Below, in pieces: positions 56,819-64,000 of a stretch of DNA of 64,000 nt; the first letter of the stretch is position 1, and each line of letters opens with the position of its first letter. Under the pieces are notes generated by a model. That model had not been told where the DNA came from. It saw nothing but the letters and a program-made list of their open reading frames with translations, and ran no database searches. The position numbers and the translations under genes were made by a program. Source of the DNA: RPQJ01 sp963696545 (GTDB lineage: Bacteria > Pseudomonadota > Gammaproteobacteria > Steroidobacterales > Steroidobacteraceae); the NCBI GenBank assembly GCA_963696545.1, contig CAVOKQ010000008.1:286334-350333 (forward strand), in the 5' to 3' direction.

Positions 56819-57694
56819 ATGCCCAGCTCTTCGATTCGTGTGCGCCGGATCGTCAGGCGTATCGTCGGCAGCCCAGTTGCCAGCGGTCGCATCCCGGCTC
56901 GGCTGCCGCTGGTGCTCGAGCGGCACAACGCCCTGTTTGAATCGATCACCATGCCGCCGTTGCCGGTACCGCTGATGCTGGTGCACACGGGCGGCAAGCC
57001 ATTGGACTACCTGGCGCCTGGACGGCAGCGCGCGAGGCAGTCCCTGCCCGGACTCGTCACGTTCGTTCCCAGGAATGTTCGCGCCGAGGTGGCGCTGCGC
57101 GGCGTCGGCGAGGGCACGGTCGTATATTTCGACGACCAGCGGATGCTGCCGGCATGGCTGCTCCGCTTCACGGATCGTGAGCCGGTGACCTTTGCCAATG
57201 AAGTGATCGCGGCGATCACGCGTCGCCTGATGGGTGAGATCGAGTCACGCTCGCAGGCCGAGCCCTACCTGAAGACGCTGGCCAATGCGATGCTGGCCGA
57301 GCTGCAGCATGAACTCGAACGCCCTCGAGTATCGGCCAGCCTTCCGTCATCGCGCGGTGAGCTCAGAATCGCGCACGCCGCCATCCAGCACATGCTGGCT
57401 CATCTCGGCGAGCCACTGGCGGTCAGGGACATGGCGCAGGCGTGCGGATTCGGCGTGACGAGTTTCTCGAGCAGTTTCAGGCAGGCCACTGGAGTCACGC
57501 CGCACCGCTACCTGCGCAAGGCCAGGATAGAGAGGTCGTGTGAGCTGCTGCGGACGACCGGACTGAGCATTCGCGAGGTGGCGGAAGCAGTCGGCTTCCG
57601 CGGCCAGGCCCATTTCTGCACTGCATTCGTCTCGGAACGAGGACTCACGCCGTCGGCTTATCGGCGTGCCTGCCGCGAAGGGCAAGTGGCATGA
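56819..57694 (+). CDS. AraC family transcriptional regulator, copy 4
   Basis: A 291-residue AraC-family protein with a short cupin-like N-terminal part (LDYLAPGRQRARQSLPGLVTFVPR, VYFDDQRMLPAWLL) and a double HTH from about residue 190 (IQHMLAHLGEPLAVRDMAQACGFGVTSFSSSFRQATGVTPHRYLRKARIERSCELL). It is not closely related to AraC copies 1-2. Divergent from the FadL-like gene, so it is a likely controller of it. It overlaps the following RNA methyltransferase gene by ATGA. Confidence 0.87.
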   Translation: MPSSSIRVRRIVRRIVGSPVASGRIPARLPLVLERHNALFESITMPPLPVPLMLVHTGGKPLDYLAPGRQRARQSLPGLVTFVPRNVRAEVALRGVGEGTVVYFDDQRMLPAWLLRFTDREPVTFANEVIAAITRRLMGEIESRSQAEPYLKTLANAMLAELQHELERPRVSASLPSSRGELRIAHAAIQHMLAHLGEPLAVRDMAQACGFGVTSFSSSFRQATGVTPHRYLRKARIERSCELLRTTGLSIREVAEAVGFRGQAHFCTAFVSERGLTPSAYRRACREGQVA

Positions 57695-58818
57695 CTTCGT
57701 GCCCGCACCGTCCTCCTTGTCCCGGTTGCCCGCGCTACGGTGAGCCCGGCATCGCCCCCGCTGCGCGTGCGGCTCTCGCTGAGATCACTCGCCTGCACGG
57801 ATTGCCGGACCTCGCCGTGGTTTCGGGCGCGACGAGCGGGTTCCGCCTCCGGGCCCGGCTCGCGATTCGCGGCCGGCGCGGCGCGCCGAAGCTCGGGATG
57901 TTCCAGCTCGGGACGCATCGCGTCGTTCCGATCCCGAACTGCAGTGTCCATCATCCGCAGATCAATCGTGTCGCGGCGATCGTGCGCGGAGCCCTGATCG
58001 ACGCCGACGTTGCGCCTTATGCGGACGCTCCCCACGTGGGCGTCGCCCGGTACCTGCAAGTGGTGGTGGAGCGCAGCTCGCAGAGTGCCCAGGTCGTGCT
58101 CGTCGCCAACAGTCCGACAGTGGAAGCGCTGGCAGCGTGCCTGGAGCTGATCCGGCAGCGACTCGGAAGCGAGTTGCACAGCCTGTGGTTCAACGCGCAC
58201 TGCGAGCGTTCGAACACGATTCTCGGCCCGGCGTTTCACGACTGGAGCGGGCCAGCCAGCGTGACCGAACGATTTGGCGGACCGGCGGTGCACTACCCGC
58301 CCGGCGCATTCGGCCAGAACAATCTCGAAATCGCGGAACGCATCGTCGAGCACGTGCGCGACCAGGTCCCTGCGGGTGCGCGAGTGGCCGAGTTCTACGG
58401 CGGTGTCGGCGCCATCGGATTGTCGTTGCTGCCGCGCATCGCGGAGATCCGCATCAACGAAGTGAGCCCTCATTCGCTGCAGGGTCTGGCACTCGGGATA
58501 GCCGGCCTGGACCCGGCAGATCGAGCAAAGGTCCAGGTCGTTCCGGGCCCGGCGGGCGACGCCTTACAGGTCGCGTCGGACGCGGACGTCGTGATCGCGG
58601 ACCCGCCGCGCAAGGGGCTCGACCGTGAACTGGTCGATTGCCTGTCCGAACAGCCGCCGGAGCGCTTCCTCTACGTGAGCTGTGGCCTCGAGTCGTTCAA
58701 GGAAGACACCGCGCGCCTGACGTCGAGAGGCAAGCTGCGGCTGCGTAGCCTCACCGCCTTCAACCTGATGCCGTTCACCGAGCACGTGGAGACCGTCGCC
58801 TGCTTCGAGCGCGCCTGA
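57691..58818 (+). CDS. TrmA/RlmD-type RNA m5U methyltransferase
   Basis: A 375-residue enzyme of the TrmA/RumA family without the TRAM domain. An iron-sulfur-type Cys cluster opens it (CPHRPPCPGCP). Methyltransferase motifs are VAEFYGGVGAIGLSLL (SAM), the DPPRKGLDREL motif, YVSCG with the catalytic Cys, and the final FNLMPFTEHVETVACFER with the catalytic Glu. The N-terminal part has PGAFGQNNLEIAERIVEH. The target base (tRNA or rRNA) cannot be assigned; the domain arrangement fits m5U methylation. ATG 57691 overlaps the AraC stop. Confidence 0.85.
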   Translation: MTSCPHRPPCPGCPRYGEPGIAPAARAALAEITRLHGLPDLAVVSGATSGFRLRARLAIRGRRGAPKLGMFQLGTHRVVPIPNCSVHHPQINRVAAIVRGALIDADVAPYADAPHVGVARYLQVVVERSSQSAQVVLVANSPTVEALAACLELIRQRLGSELHSLWFNAHCERSNTILGPAFHDWSGPASVTERFGGPAVHYPPGAFGQNNLEIAERIVEHVRDQVPAGARVAEFYGGVGAIGLSLLPRIAEIRINEVSPHSLQGLALGIAGLDPADRAKVQVVPGPAGDALQVASDADVVIADPPRKGLDRELVDCLSEQPPERFLYVSCGLESFKEDTARLTSRGKLRLRSLTAFNLMPFTEHVETVACFERA

Positions 58819-58917
58819 CCGCGTCCACCGCTCGCAGGTCGAAGTTCATGGCGCGCAGTGCCCCTTTCACGCGACAATGAAGCGCAGCGGTGCAGGCAGT
58901 CTGGCAGTACCCAGTCC

Positions 58918-60540
58918 ATGAACGGCGACAGGATCGACGCACGCAAACGGGCGGACGCCTTCGCATCGCTCGAGCGGCAGCAATTCGACCTGGTCGTGAT
59001 CGGTGGCGGCGTGACCGGTGCGGGTATCGCGCGTGATGCCGCATTGCGTGGATTGAGCGTCGCACTGCTCGAAGCCCGCGACTTTGCGAGCGGCACCAGC
59101 AGCCGCAGCTCCAAGATGATTCACGGCGGCCTGCGTTATCTCGCACAGGGCCACGTCTCCCTGGTGAAGGAGACGGCCAGTGAACGCCAGATCCTGCGGC
59201 GGATTGCCCCGCACCTCGCAAAGCCGGAGCATTTTTCGATTCCTACGCGTTCCGCGAAGAGCATGGCGATGCTGCGCGCGGGTGTCTGGGTATTCGAAAA
59301 GCTCGGCAAGGTTCCGGCCGATGAGCGACACACTGTCCTCGATGCGGCGGAACTGGCGCGTCATGAACCGCTGATCAACACCGACGGGCTGAATGGCGCG
59401 GTCGTCTACACCGAGTTCCTGACCGACGACGCCCGGCTGGTGGTGGCGAACGTTCGGTCCGCGCAGGCGGCCGGAGCGACGGTCGTGAGTTACGCGTCGG
59501 TCGATGGCCTGCTGCAGCAGCAGGGACGTGTCGTCGGTGTCACCGTCAGGTCCACGTTGGCTGGAGAGGATCGTGCCGCGCGAGTGATGGCGTCCCTGGT
59601 CATCAGTGCGGCTGGGGTCTGGGTCGACAAGGTACGCATGCTGGAGGCCGGGCAGGTCGACACCCGCCTTGCGCTCAGCCGCGGCATCCACCTGGTACTG
59701 CACCGCGATCGCCTGCCCGTGAACACCACGATCGTATTGCCGACGCGCGACAAGCGGATGGCCTTCGCGGTGCCCCGCGGTCGATTCACGTATCTCGGCA
59801 CGACCGATGTCTTTCACGATCGGCCGGACTACTGGCCCGACTTCGATCGGACGGATGTCGACTACCTGCGGGCCGCGGCCGAGCAGAACCTGCGCACATC
59901 GCCGATCACCGACGACGACATCGTGGCGATGTGGTCCGGCATCCGGCCGCTGATCTCCGAGCCCGGCAAGAAGCCGGGGGAATTGTCGCGCAAGGACGAG
60001 ATCTGGACGTCGCCCGCGGGCCTTGTTTCGGTGGCCGGCGGAAAATTGAGCGCGTATCGGGCGATGGCCGAACACGTCGTCGATCTCGCCGTCGAGCGGC
60101 TGGGCAAGCCCGTCCGCGCATGCAGCACGGCGACGCAGCCATTGCCCGGCGGCGAGCGGACGCTTGGCGAAGGCGAAATTCGTCGGCTCGCACCCGACGC
60201 GATCGAAGCGGAACGGCTGGCGCGACTGTACGGTGATGAAGCCGCGGGCATCGTTGCGGATGGCGGCGGCGTAGCCGCCGAGGCGCGGCACGCCGTGCTT
60301 CGCGAAGGCGCATTGACGCTGGAGGATTACTGGGTACGCCGCAGCGCGCGCGCGTGGTTCGATGACCGTGCGGGTCTCGACTCACTGGAGCCAGCTGCGC
60401 TCGCGATGTCGGCGCTGCTCGGGTGGAGCGACGCAGAGCGTGTATCGCAGATCGCACTCTGCCGTGCAATCGAGCAGCAGTCGCGCAGCCCGCTGACTCG
60501 GCCTGCGGTTGCTGGAGCGGGCCAAAGGGGAATCTCATGA
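58918..60540 (+). CDS. glpD: Glycerol-3-phosphate dehydrogenase (FAD)
   Basis: A 540-residue membrane-associated flavoenzyme oxidising sn-glycerol 3-phosphate to dihydroxyacetone phosphate with electrons to quinone. The FAD-binding GGGVTGAGIARDAALRG is at residues about 27-44, followed by FASGTSSRSSKMIHGGLRYL. DAO-fold motifs continue (SRGIHLVLHRDRLPVNTTIVLPTRD, YLGTTDVFHD), with the C-terminal alpha/beta domain after about 370. ATG 58918 is chosen because it leads straight into the FAD fold. It is the first gene of a three-gene run with overlapping ends. Confidence 0.93.
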   Translation: MNGDRIDARKRADAFASLERQQFDLVVIGGGVTGAGIARDAALRGLSVALLEARDFASGTSSRSSKMIHGGLRYLAQGHVSLVKETASERQILRRIAPHLAKPEHFSIPTRSAKSMAMLRAGVWVFEKLGKVPADERHTVLDAAELARHEPLINTDGLNGAVVYTEFLTDDARLVVANVRSAQAAGATVVSYASVDGLLQQQGRVVGVTVRSTLAGEDRAARVMASLVISAAGVWVDKVRMLEAGQVDTRLALSRGIHLVLHRDRLPVNTTIVLPTRDKRMAFAVPRGRFTYLGTTDVFHDRPDYWPDFDRTDVDYLRAAAEQNLRTSPITDDDIVAMWSGIRPLISEPGKKPGELSRKDEIWTSPAGLVSVAGGKLSAYRAMAEHVVDLAVERLGKPVRACSTATQPLPGGERTLGEGEIRRLAPDAIEAERLARLYGDEAAGIVADGGGVAAEARHAVLREGALTLEDYWVRRSARAWFDDRAGLDSLEPAALAMSALLGWSDAERVSQIALCRAIEQQSRSPLTRPAVAGAGQRGIS

Positions 60541-62159
60541 GACGCTGGAACGGCTGGGGCGACGATTCGATCGCGGCAGCATTGCCGCCCGAAGCCATCG
60601 ACTTCCTGCGCGCAGCGATTGGTCCGGGTGTGCCGCCTCGCGATGCTGCGCTCGCCGACGTCTGCGCTCGAATCGACCGTGAGCAGCCTTCGCGTCTTGC
60701 TGCAGCAGGATCGCTCCATCCATTGATATCGACGCGCGCCGAGGACCGGCTGCGTTGTGGCGTTGGGCACAGTCTCGGTGACTGGATTCGCCTGCGCTTC
60801 GGCGACATCGGGCGGCTGACCGACGGCGTCGCGTGGCCGGAGTCCGGCGAACAGGTGCGCGAGCTCATGGCCTGGGCCCAGCAGCACGACGTGGTGCTGC
60901 TGCCGTGCGGAGGCGCGACCAGTGTGGCCGGTCACCTGATGGCGCCTGCGGGCGACCGGCTCTGCCTGACGCTCGACATGCGGCGAATGAATGCGCTGCT
61001 CGAGCTGGACGAGACTTCGCAGCTGGCACGGATCCAGGCCGGAGCGACCGGACCCGAACTGGAAGCGGCGCTGCGTGCGCGAGGCTTCATGCTCGGGCAT
61101 TTCCCGCAGAGCTTCGAATACGCGACGCTTGGAGGCTGGATCGCGACGCGGTCGTCGGGCCAGCAATCGCTGCGCTATGGACGGATCGAGCAACTGTTCG
61201 CCGGTGGCACGGTCGAAACGCCGGTCGGTACGCTGACGATTCCGCCATTCGCCGCGAGTGCGGCCGGGCCCGATCTTCGTGAATGGGTTCTCGGCTCCGA
61301 GGGACGGCTCGGCGTGATCACCGAAGCTGTCGTGCGAGTCAGTCGCCTGCCCGAGCAGGAGCGTTTCATCGGCGTCTTCATGCCGGACTGGGATGCTGGA
61401 GTCGATGCTGCGCGGACGCTCACGCAGTCGCGCGTCCCGCTATCGATGCTGCGCTTGTCCAACCAGGTCGAAACGCTTACTACGCTGCGCCTGGCCGGGC
61501 ACGCCAGCCAGATCGCATGGCTGGAGCGATACCTTGGCTTGCGAGGCGCTGGAGGACAGAAGTGCCTGCTGATGCTGGGCCTGACCGGCACACGCGCGCA
61601 GGTGGCCGCGAACTGGCAGCAGGCAAAGGCGGTGCTGCGTGCCCATGGCGGCGTATCGACCGGCGAACTGCTGGGCAGCAAATGGGCGGAAAAGCGCTTC
61701 ACGGGCGTTTATCTGCGCAACGCCCTGTGGGAAGCGGGCTACGCCGTGGACACGATGGAAACCTTCGTACCTTGGCGCGCGAGTTCGTCGACCATGCAGT
61801 CGATGGAGGCAGCCGGCCGCGAGGCGCTCGACAGCCTCGGCGAACGCTGCCACGCCTACACTCACCTTTCGCACGTGTATGGCACCGGCTCGAGCGTGTA
61901 CAGCACGTTCCTGTTTCGAGTCGGCGCGGACCAGGCCAGCACGTGGCAGCGCTGGGTGGCACTGAAGCGCGCGGTGAGTGACGCGATCGTCGCAAGCGGC
62001 GGCACGATCAGCCATCAGCACGGCGTCGGTCGCGACCACGCGCCGTACCTGCCGGCCGAGAAGGGCGCAGTCGGGATCGCTGCGCTGGCGGCGACATTCG
62101 CTCACTTCGATCCGCACGGCGTGCTCGCCAACGACAACCTAACTGGACCGCCACACTGA
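60537..62159 (+). CDS. FAD-binding oxidase, alkylglycerone-phosphate synthase-like
   Basis: A 540-residue VAO-type flavoprotein. The FAD-binding PP-loop is VVLLPCGGATSVAGHL, followed by ATLGGWIATRSSGQQSLRYGRIE and GPDLREWVLGSEGRLGVITEA. The C-terminal half has TGELLGSKWAEKRF and HQHGVGRDHAPYL with the His pattern of alkyldihydroxyacetone-phosphate synthase. In combination with glpD and an FGGY kinase it may handle glycerol-phosphate derivatives such as ether lipids. ATG 60537 overlaps the glpD stop by 4 bp, so translation is coupled. Confidence 0.85.
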   Translation: MRRWNGWGDDSIAAALPPEAIDFLRAAIGPGVPPRDAALADVCARIDREQPSRLAAAGSLHPLISTRAEDRLRCGVGHSLGDWIRLRFGDIGRLTDGVAWPESGEQVRELMAWAQQHDVVLLPCGGATSVAGHLMAPAGDRLCLTLDMRRMNALLELDETSQLARIQAGATGPELEAALRARGFMLGHFPQSFEYATLGGWIATRSSGQQSLRYGRIEQLFAGGTVETPVGTLTIPPFAASAAGPDLREWVLGSEGRLGVITEAVVRVSRLPEQERFIGVFMPDWDAGVDAARTLTQSRVPLSMLRLSNQVETLTTLRLAGHASQIAWLERYLGLRGAGGQKCLLMLGLTGTRAQVAANWQQAKAVLRAHGGVSTGELLGSKWAEKRFTGVYLRNALWEAGYAVDTMETFVPWRASSSTMQSMEAAGREALDSLGERCHAYTHLSHVYGTGSSVYSTFLFRVGADQASTWQRWVALKRAVSDAIVASGGTISHQHGVGRDHAPYLPAEKGAVGIAALAATFAHFDPHGVLANDNLTGPPH

Positions 62160-63724
62160 ACGCGCATCGCGACCTGCTGCTGTCCATCGATTGCGGCACG
62201 CAGAGTGCGCGTGCGCTGCTGTTCGACCTTGCCGGCGACCTGGTCGCCCGTGCGCAAGAGCCATTGAAGGACTACCGCGTCCCGCAGCCGGGCTGGCTCG
62301 AGCACGACGGTGACGGCTTCTGGCAGGCCGCGGCCAAGTGCTGCCAGGCGCTGTGGGCCAGGGATCAGACGTGGCGTGACGCGGTGCGTGGCGTTGCGGT
62401 GACGACTCAGCGTGCCACCGTGATCCCCGTCGACGGCGACGGACGCTGCCTGTATCCGGCGATTTCCTGGCTCGACCAGCGCCGCGCCACGCAGTTGCCG
62501 GCGGTCAAGCCGTGGTGGCGGCTCGCAATCGCGATGTCCGGACAGGCGGGCACCGTGCGGCATTTCCAGCGCGAGGCGGAGGTCAACTGGCTGGCGCAGC
62601 ACGAACCGGCGCTGCACGCCGCGACGCACAAGTTCCTGCTGGTGTCGGGCCTGCTGAACCAACGCCTGACCGGCCGCTTCGCGGACTCGATCGGCTCGCT
62701 GGTGGCCTACCTGCCGTTCGACTCGAGGCGCCAGCGCTGGGCCGCCGCAGCCGACTGGAAATGGCAGGCGCTGGCCGTGCGGCCAGAACAGTTGCCTGAA
62801 CTGGTGCCGGTAGGCAGCGTGCTCGGCGAGGTGACTGCCGCCGCAAGCGAAGCCACCGGCATCCGCGCTGGCACGCCGGTGATTGCGGCCGCCGCGGACA
62901 AGGCCTGCGAGATCCTGGGCTCGGGCGTGCTCGCGCCGACGACGGGCGCGCTCTCATACGGGACGACGGCGACGATCAACGTCACGTCGCCGCGGTACGT
63001 CGAGGTCACTCCGGGCATGCCTCCGTATCCGGCCGCGGTGCCGGGACAGTACAGCTGCGAGGTGCAGATCTTTCGCGGCTACTGGATGGTCAACTGGTTC
63101 AAGGAACAGTTCGGTCACCCGGAGCGCGCTGCAGCGGAGACCTTGGGCGTCACGCCTGAGGAACTGTTCGACGAAATGGTCGGCACGGTCCCGCCGGGAT
63201 CAATGGGCCTGACGCTGCAGCCTTACTGGAGCCCGGGGCTGCGTGAGCCGGGCCCCGATGCGAAGGGTGCGGTGATCGGCTTCGGCGACGTGCACACGCG
63301 CGCACACCTCTACCGGGCGATCCTCGAAGGGCTGGCCTACGCGTTGCGTGAAGGCCGTGAGCGCGTCGAGAAGCGCGGTCGCGTGCGCCTGACCGAACTG
63401 CGCGTCAGTGGCGGTGGCTCACAGTCCGATGCCGCCATGCAGCTGACGGCAGACATCTTCAACCTTCCGACCGCGCGCCCGCATACCCACGAGACATCCG
63501 GGCTTGGCGCCGCAATCGACTGCGCCGTCGGACTCGGGCTGCATGCGGATTTCAACGACGCCGTCGCGCAAATGGTTCGCATCGGCCGGCTGTTCGAGCC
63601 GATCGCGGCGCACGTCGCCACGTACGACGCTCTCTACGAGCGCGTATACAAGCACATGTATAAAAGACTTTCGCCGCTGTATACCGAAATCCAGCGCATC
63701 ACCGGATATCCGCAAGTCGATTGA
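62156..63724 (+). CDS. FGGY family carbohydrate kinase, CTG start
   Basis: A 522-residue FGGY kinase (glycerol or pentulose kinase type) that would phosphorylate a polyol. The ATP-binding LLLSIDCGTQSARALLFDL starts about seven residues in. GGGSQSDAAMQLTADIFNLP is the FGGY signature, and ETSGLGAAIDCAVGLG follows. No ATG, GTG or TTG precedes LLLSIDCGTQ in frame; CTG 62156 overlaps the preceding TGA exactly as ATGA would, so CTG appears to be the start, or an A to C error. The first standard start (62264) would remove the nucleotide-binding strand. Confidence 0.83.
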   Translation: MNAHRDLLLSIDCGTQSARALLFDLAGDLVARAQEPLKDYRVPQPGWLEHDGDGFWQAAAKCCQALWARDQTWRDAVRGVAVTTQRATVIPVDGDGRCLYPAISWLDQRRATQLPAVKPWWRLAIAMSGQAGTVRHFQREAEVNWLAQHEPALHAATHKFLLVSGLLNQRLTGRFADSIGSLVAYLPFDSRRQRWAAAADWKWQALAVRPEQLPELVPVGSVLGEVTAAASEATGIRAGTPVIAAAADKACEILGSGVLAPTTGALSYGTTATINVTSPRYVEVTPGMPPYPAAVPGQYSCEVQIFRGYWMVNWFKEQFGHPERAAAETLGVTPEELFDEMVGTVPPGSMGLTLQPYWSPGLREPGPDAKGAVIGFGDVHTRAHLYRAILEGLAYALREGRERVEKRGRVRLTELRVSGGGSQSDAAMQLTADIFNLPTARPHTHETSGLGAAIDCAVGLGLHADFNDAVAQMVRIGRLFEPIAAHVATYDALYERVYKHMYKRLSPLYTEIQRITGYPQVD

Positions 63725-63762
63725 GTGAAGCGCCGCATTGCCGGCAAGGACGACGACCGATC

Positions 63763-64000
63763 ATGTCCAACGACCTCGAGAAGAATCAGCCCGGCGGGCT
63801 GCGAGAGCTGCTCGACGCTGAGCCCAAACGATTCATCGCACGCTACAAGTGGCCCCTGGTCGTGCTGGCGGCCATCGGCGTGATCGCCGCATTCCTGCTG
63901 CTGCGTTCCGGCAACGACGCCGCCGCACCGCGTTATCAGACCGAGCCTGTCGTGACTGGAGCACTCGTCGTGAAAGTCTCCGCCACGGGCAACCTGCAGC
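63763..64000 (+). CDS. HlyD-type periplasmic adaptor of an efflux pump, 3' partial
   Basis: The first 79 residues of a membrane-fusion protein: a cytoplasmic N-terminus (EKNQPGGLRELLDAEPKRF), one membrane helix (LVVLAAIGVIAAFLLL), and the start of the lipoyl-like beta domain (YQTEPVVTGALVVKVSATGNLQ), typical of MacA/HlyD adaptors. The gene runs off the window. The pump partner would be encoded downstream. It starts 39 bp after the kinase gene. Confidence 0.8.
   Translation, partial: MSNDLEKNQPGGLRELLDAEPKRFIARYKWPLVVLAAIGVIAAFLLLRSGNDAAAPRYQTEPVVTGALVVKVSATGNLQ

Overview
The window is GC-rich DNA with densely packed genes and many 1-4 bp start/stop overlaps. Its housekeeping content (radC, rpmB-rpmG, mutM, coaBC, dut, pyrE, xth, trmB, a RhlE-type helicase) points to a gammaproteobacterium. 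The mixture of AmpG, ExoD-type, DUF1254, MFS and FadL-like genes suggests a Nevskiales/Steroidobacterales/Xanthomonadales-like lineage, but no single marker here fixes the taxon.

Layout. 1-18.3 kb is core chromosome: radC (5' end cut by the window), a Phd/VapC toxin-antitoxin pair, rpmB-rpmG, mutM, coaBC-dut, pyrE and xth (divergent), an AmpG-type permease, a Rieske protein, trmB, an HdeD-type membrane protein, a thioesterase, an ExoD-type protein, a RhlE-type helicase, an M20 peptidase, a K+ channel, and a phospholipid cassette (CDP-alcohol phosphatidyltransferase, lipid kinase, CdsA-like, GtrA-like). 18.4-32.0 kb is an accretion-type island. It starts at tRNA-Gly(CCC), whose 3' end is repeated three times downstream (cores ending at 23525, 31138 and 31991), each time preceded by the same kind of arm. 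The three modules hold (i) an AraC regulator plus a PliG-like/secreted/PrsW/lipoprotein operon, (ii) an IS110-type element plus a LysR-controlled propeller/outer-membrane/DUF1254 operon, and (iii) only a HigBA pair. No integrase is present.

32-57.7 kb is accessory DNA: amidohydrolase, methyltransferase, RsgA, a second LysR next to an arylsulfatase, KatG, DUF1810, an MFS_3 exporter, a second DUF1254 gene, and then an inverted second copy of the AraC/PliG-like/secreted/PrsW block (45.3-48.9 kb) in decay. It ends with a split-Soret-type cytochrome, more AraC regulators, enoyl-CoA hydratase, a molybdopterin oxidoreductase, an alpha/beta hydrolase and a FadL-like porin. 57.7-64 kb holds a TrmA-type RNA methyltransferase, a three-gene glycerol-phosphate cluster (GlpD, FAD oxidase, FGGY kinase) and the start of an HlyD-type adaptor.

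Two things stand out. First, the inverted duplication of an AraC-controlled envelope module and the tRNA-Gly island with serial att-like repeats look like real biology. Second, at least nine genes (ten with pyrE) carry about 20 single-base indels, mostly insertions in G/C runs, while their full-length reading is otherwise conserved. This looks more like residual assembly error than mass pseudogenisation, so the broken genes are described by their reconstructed products.
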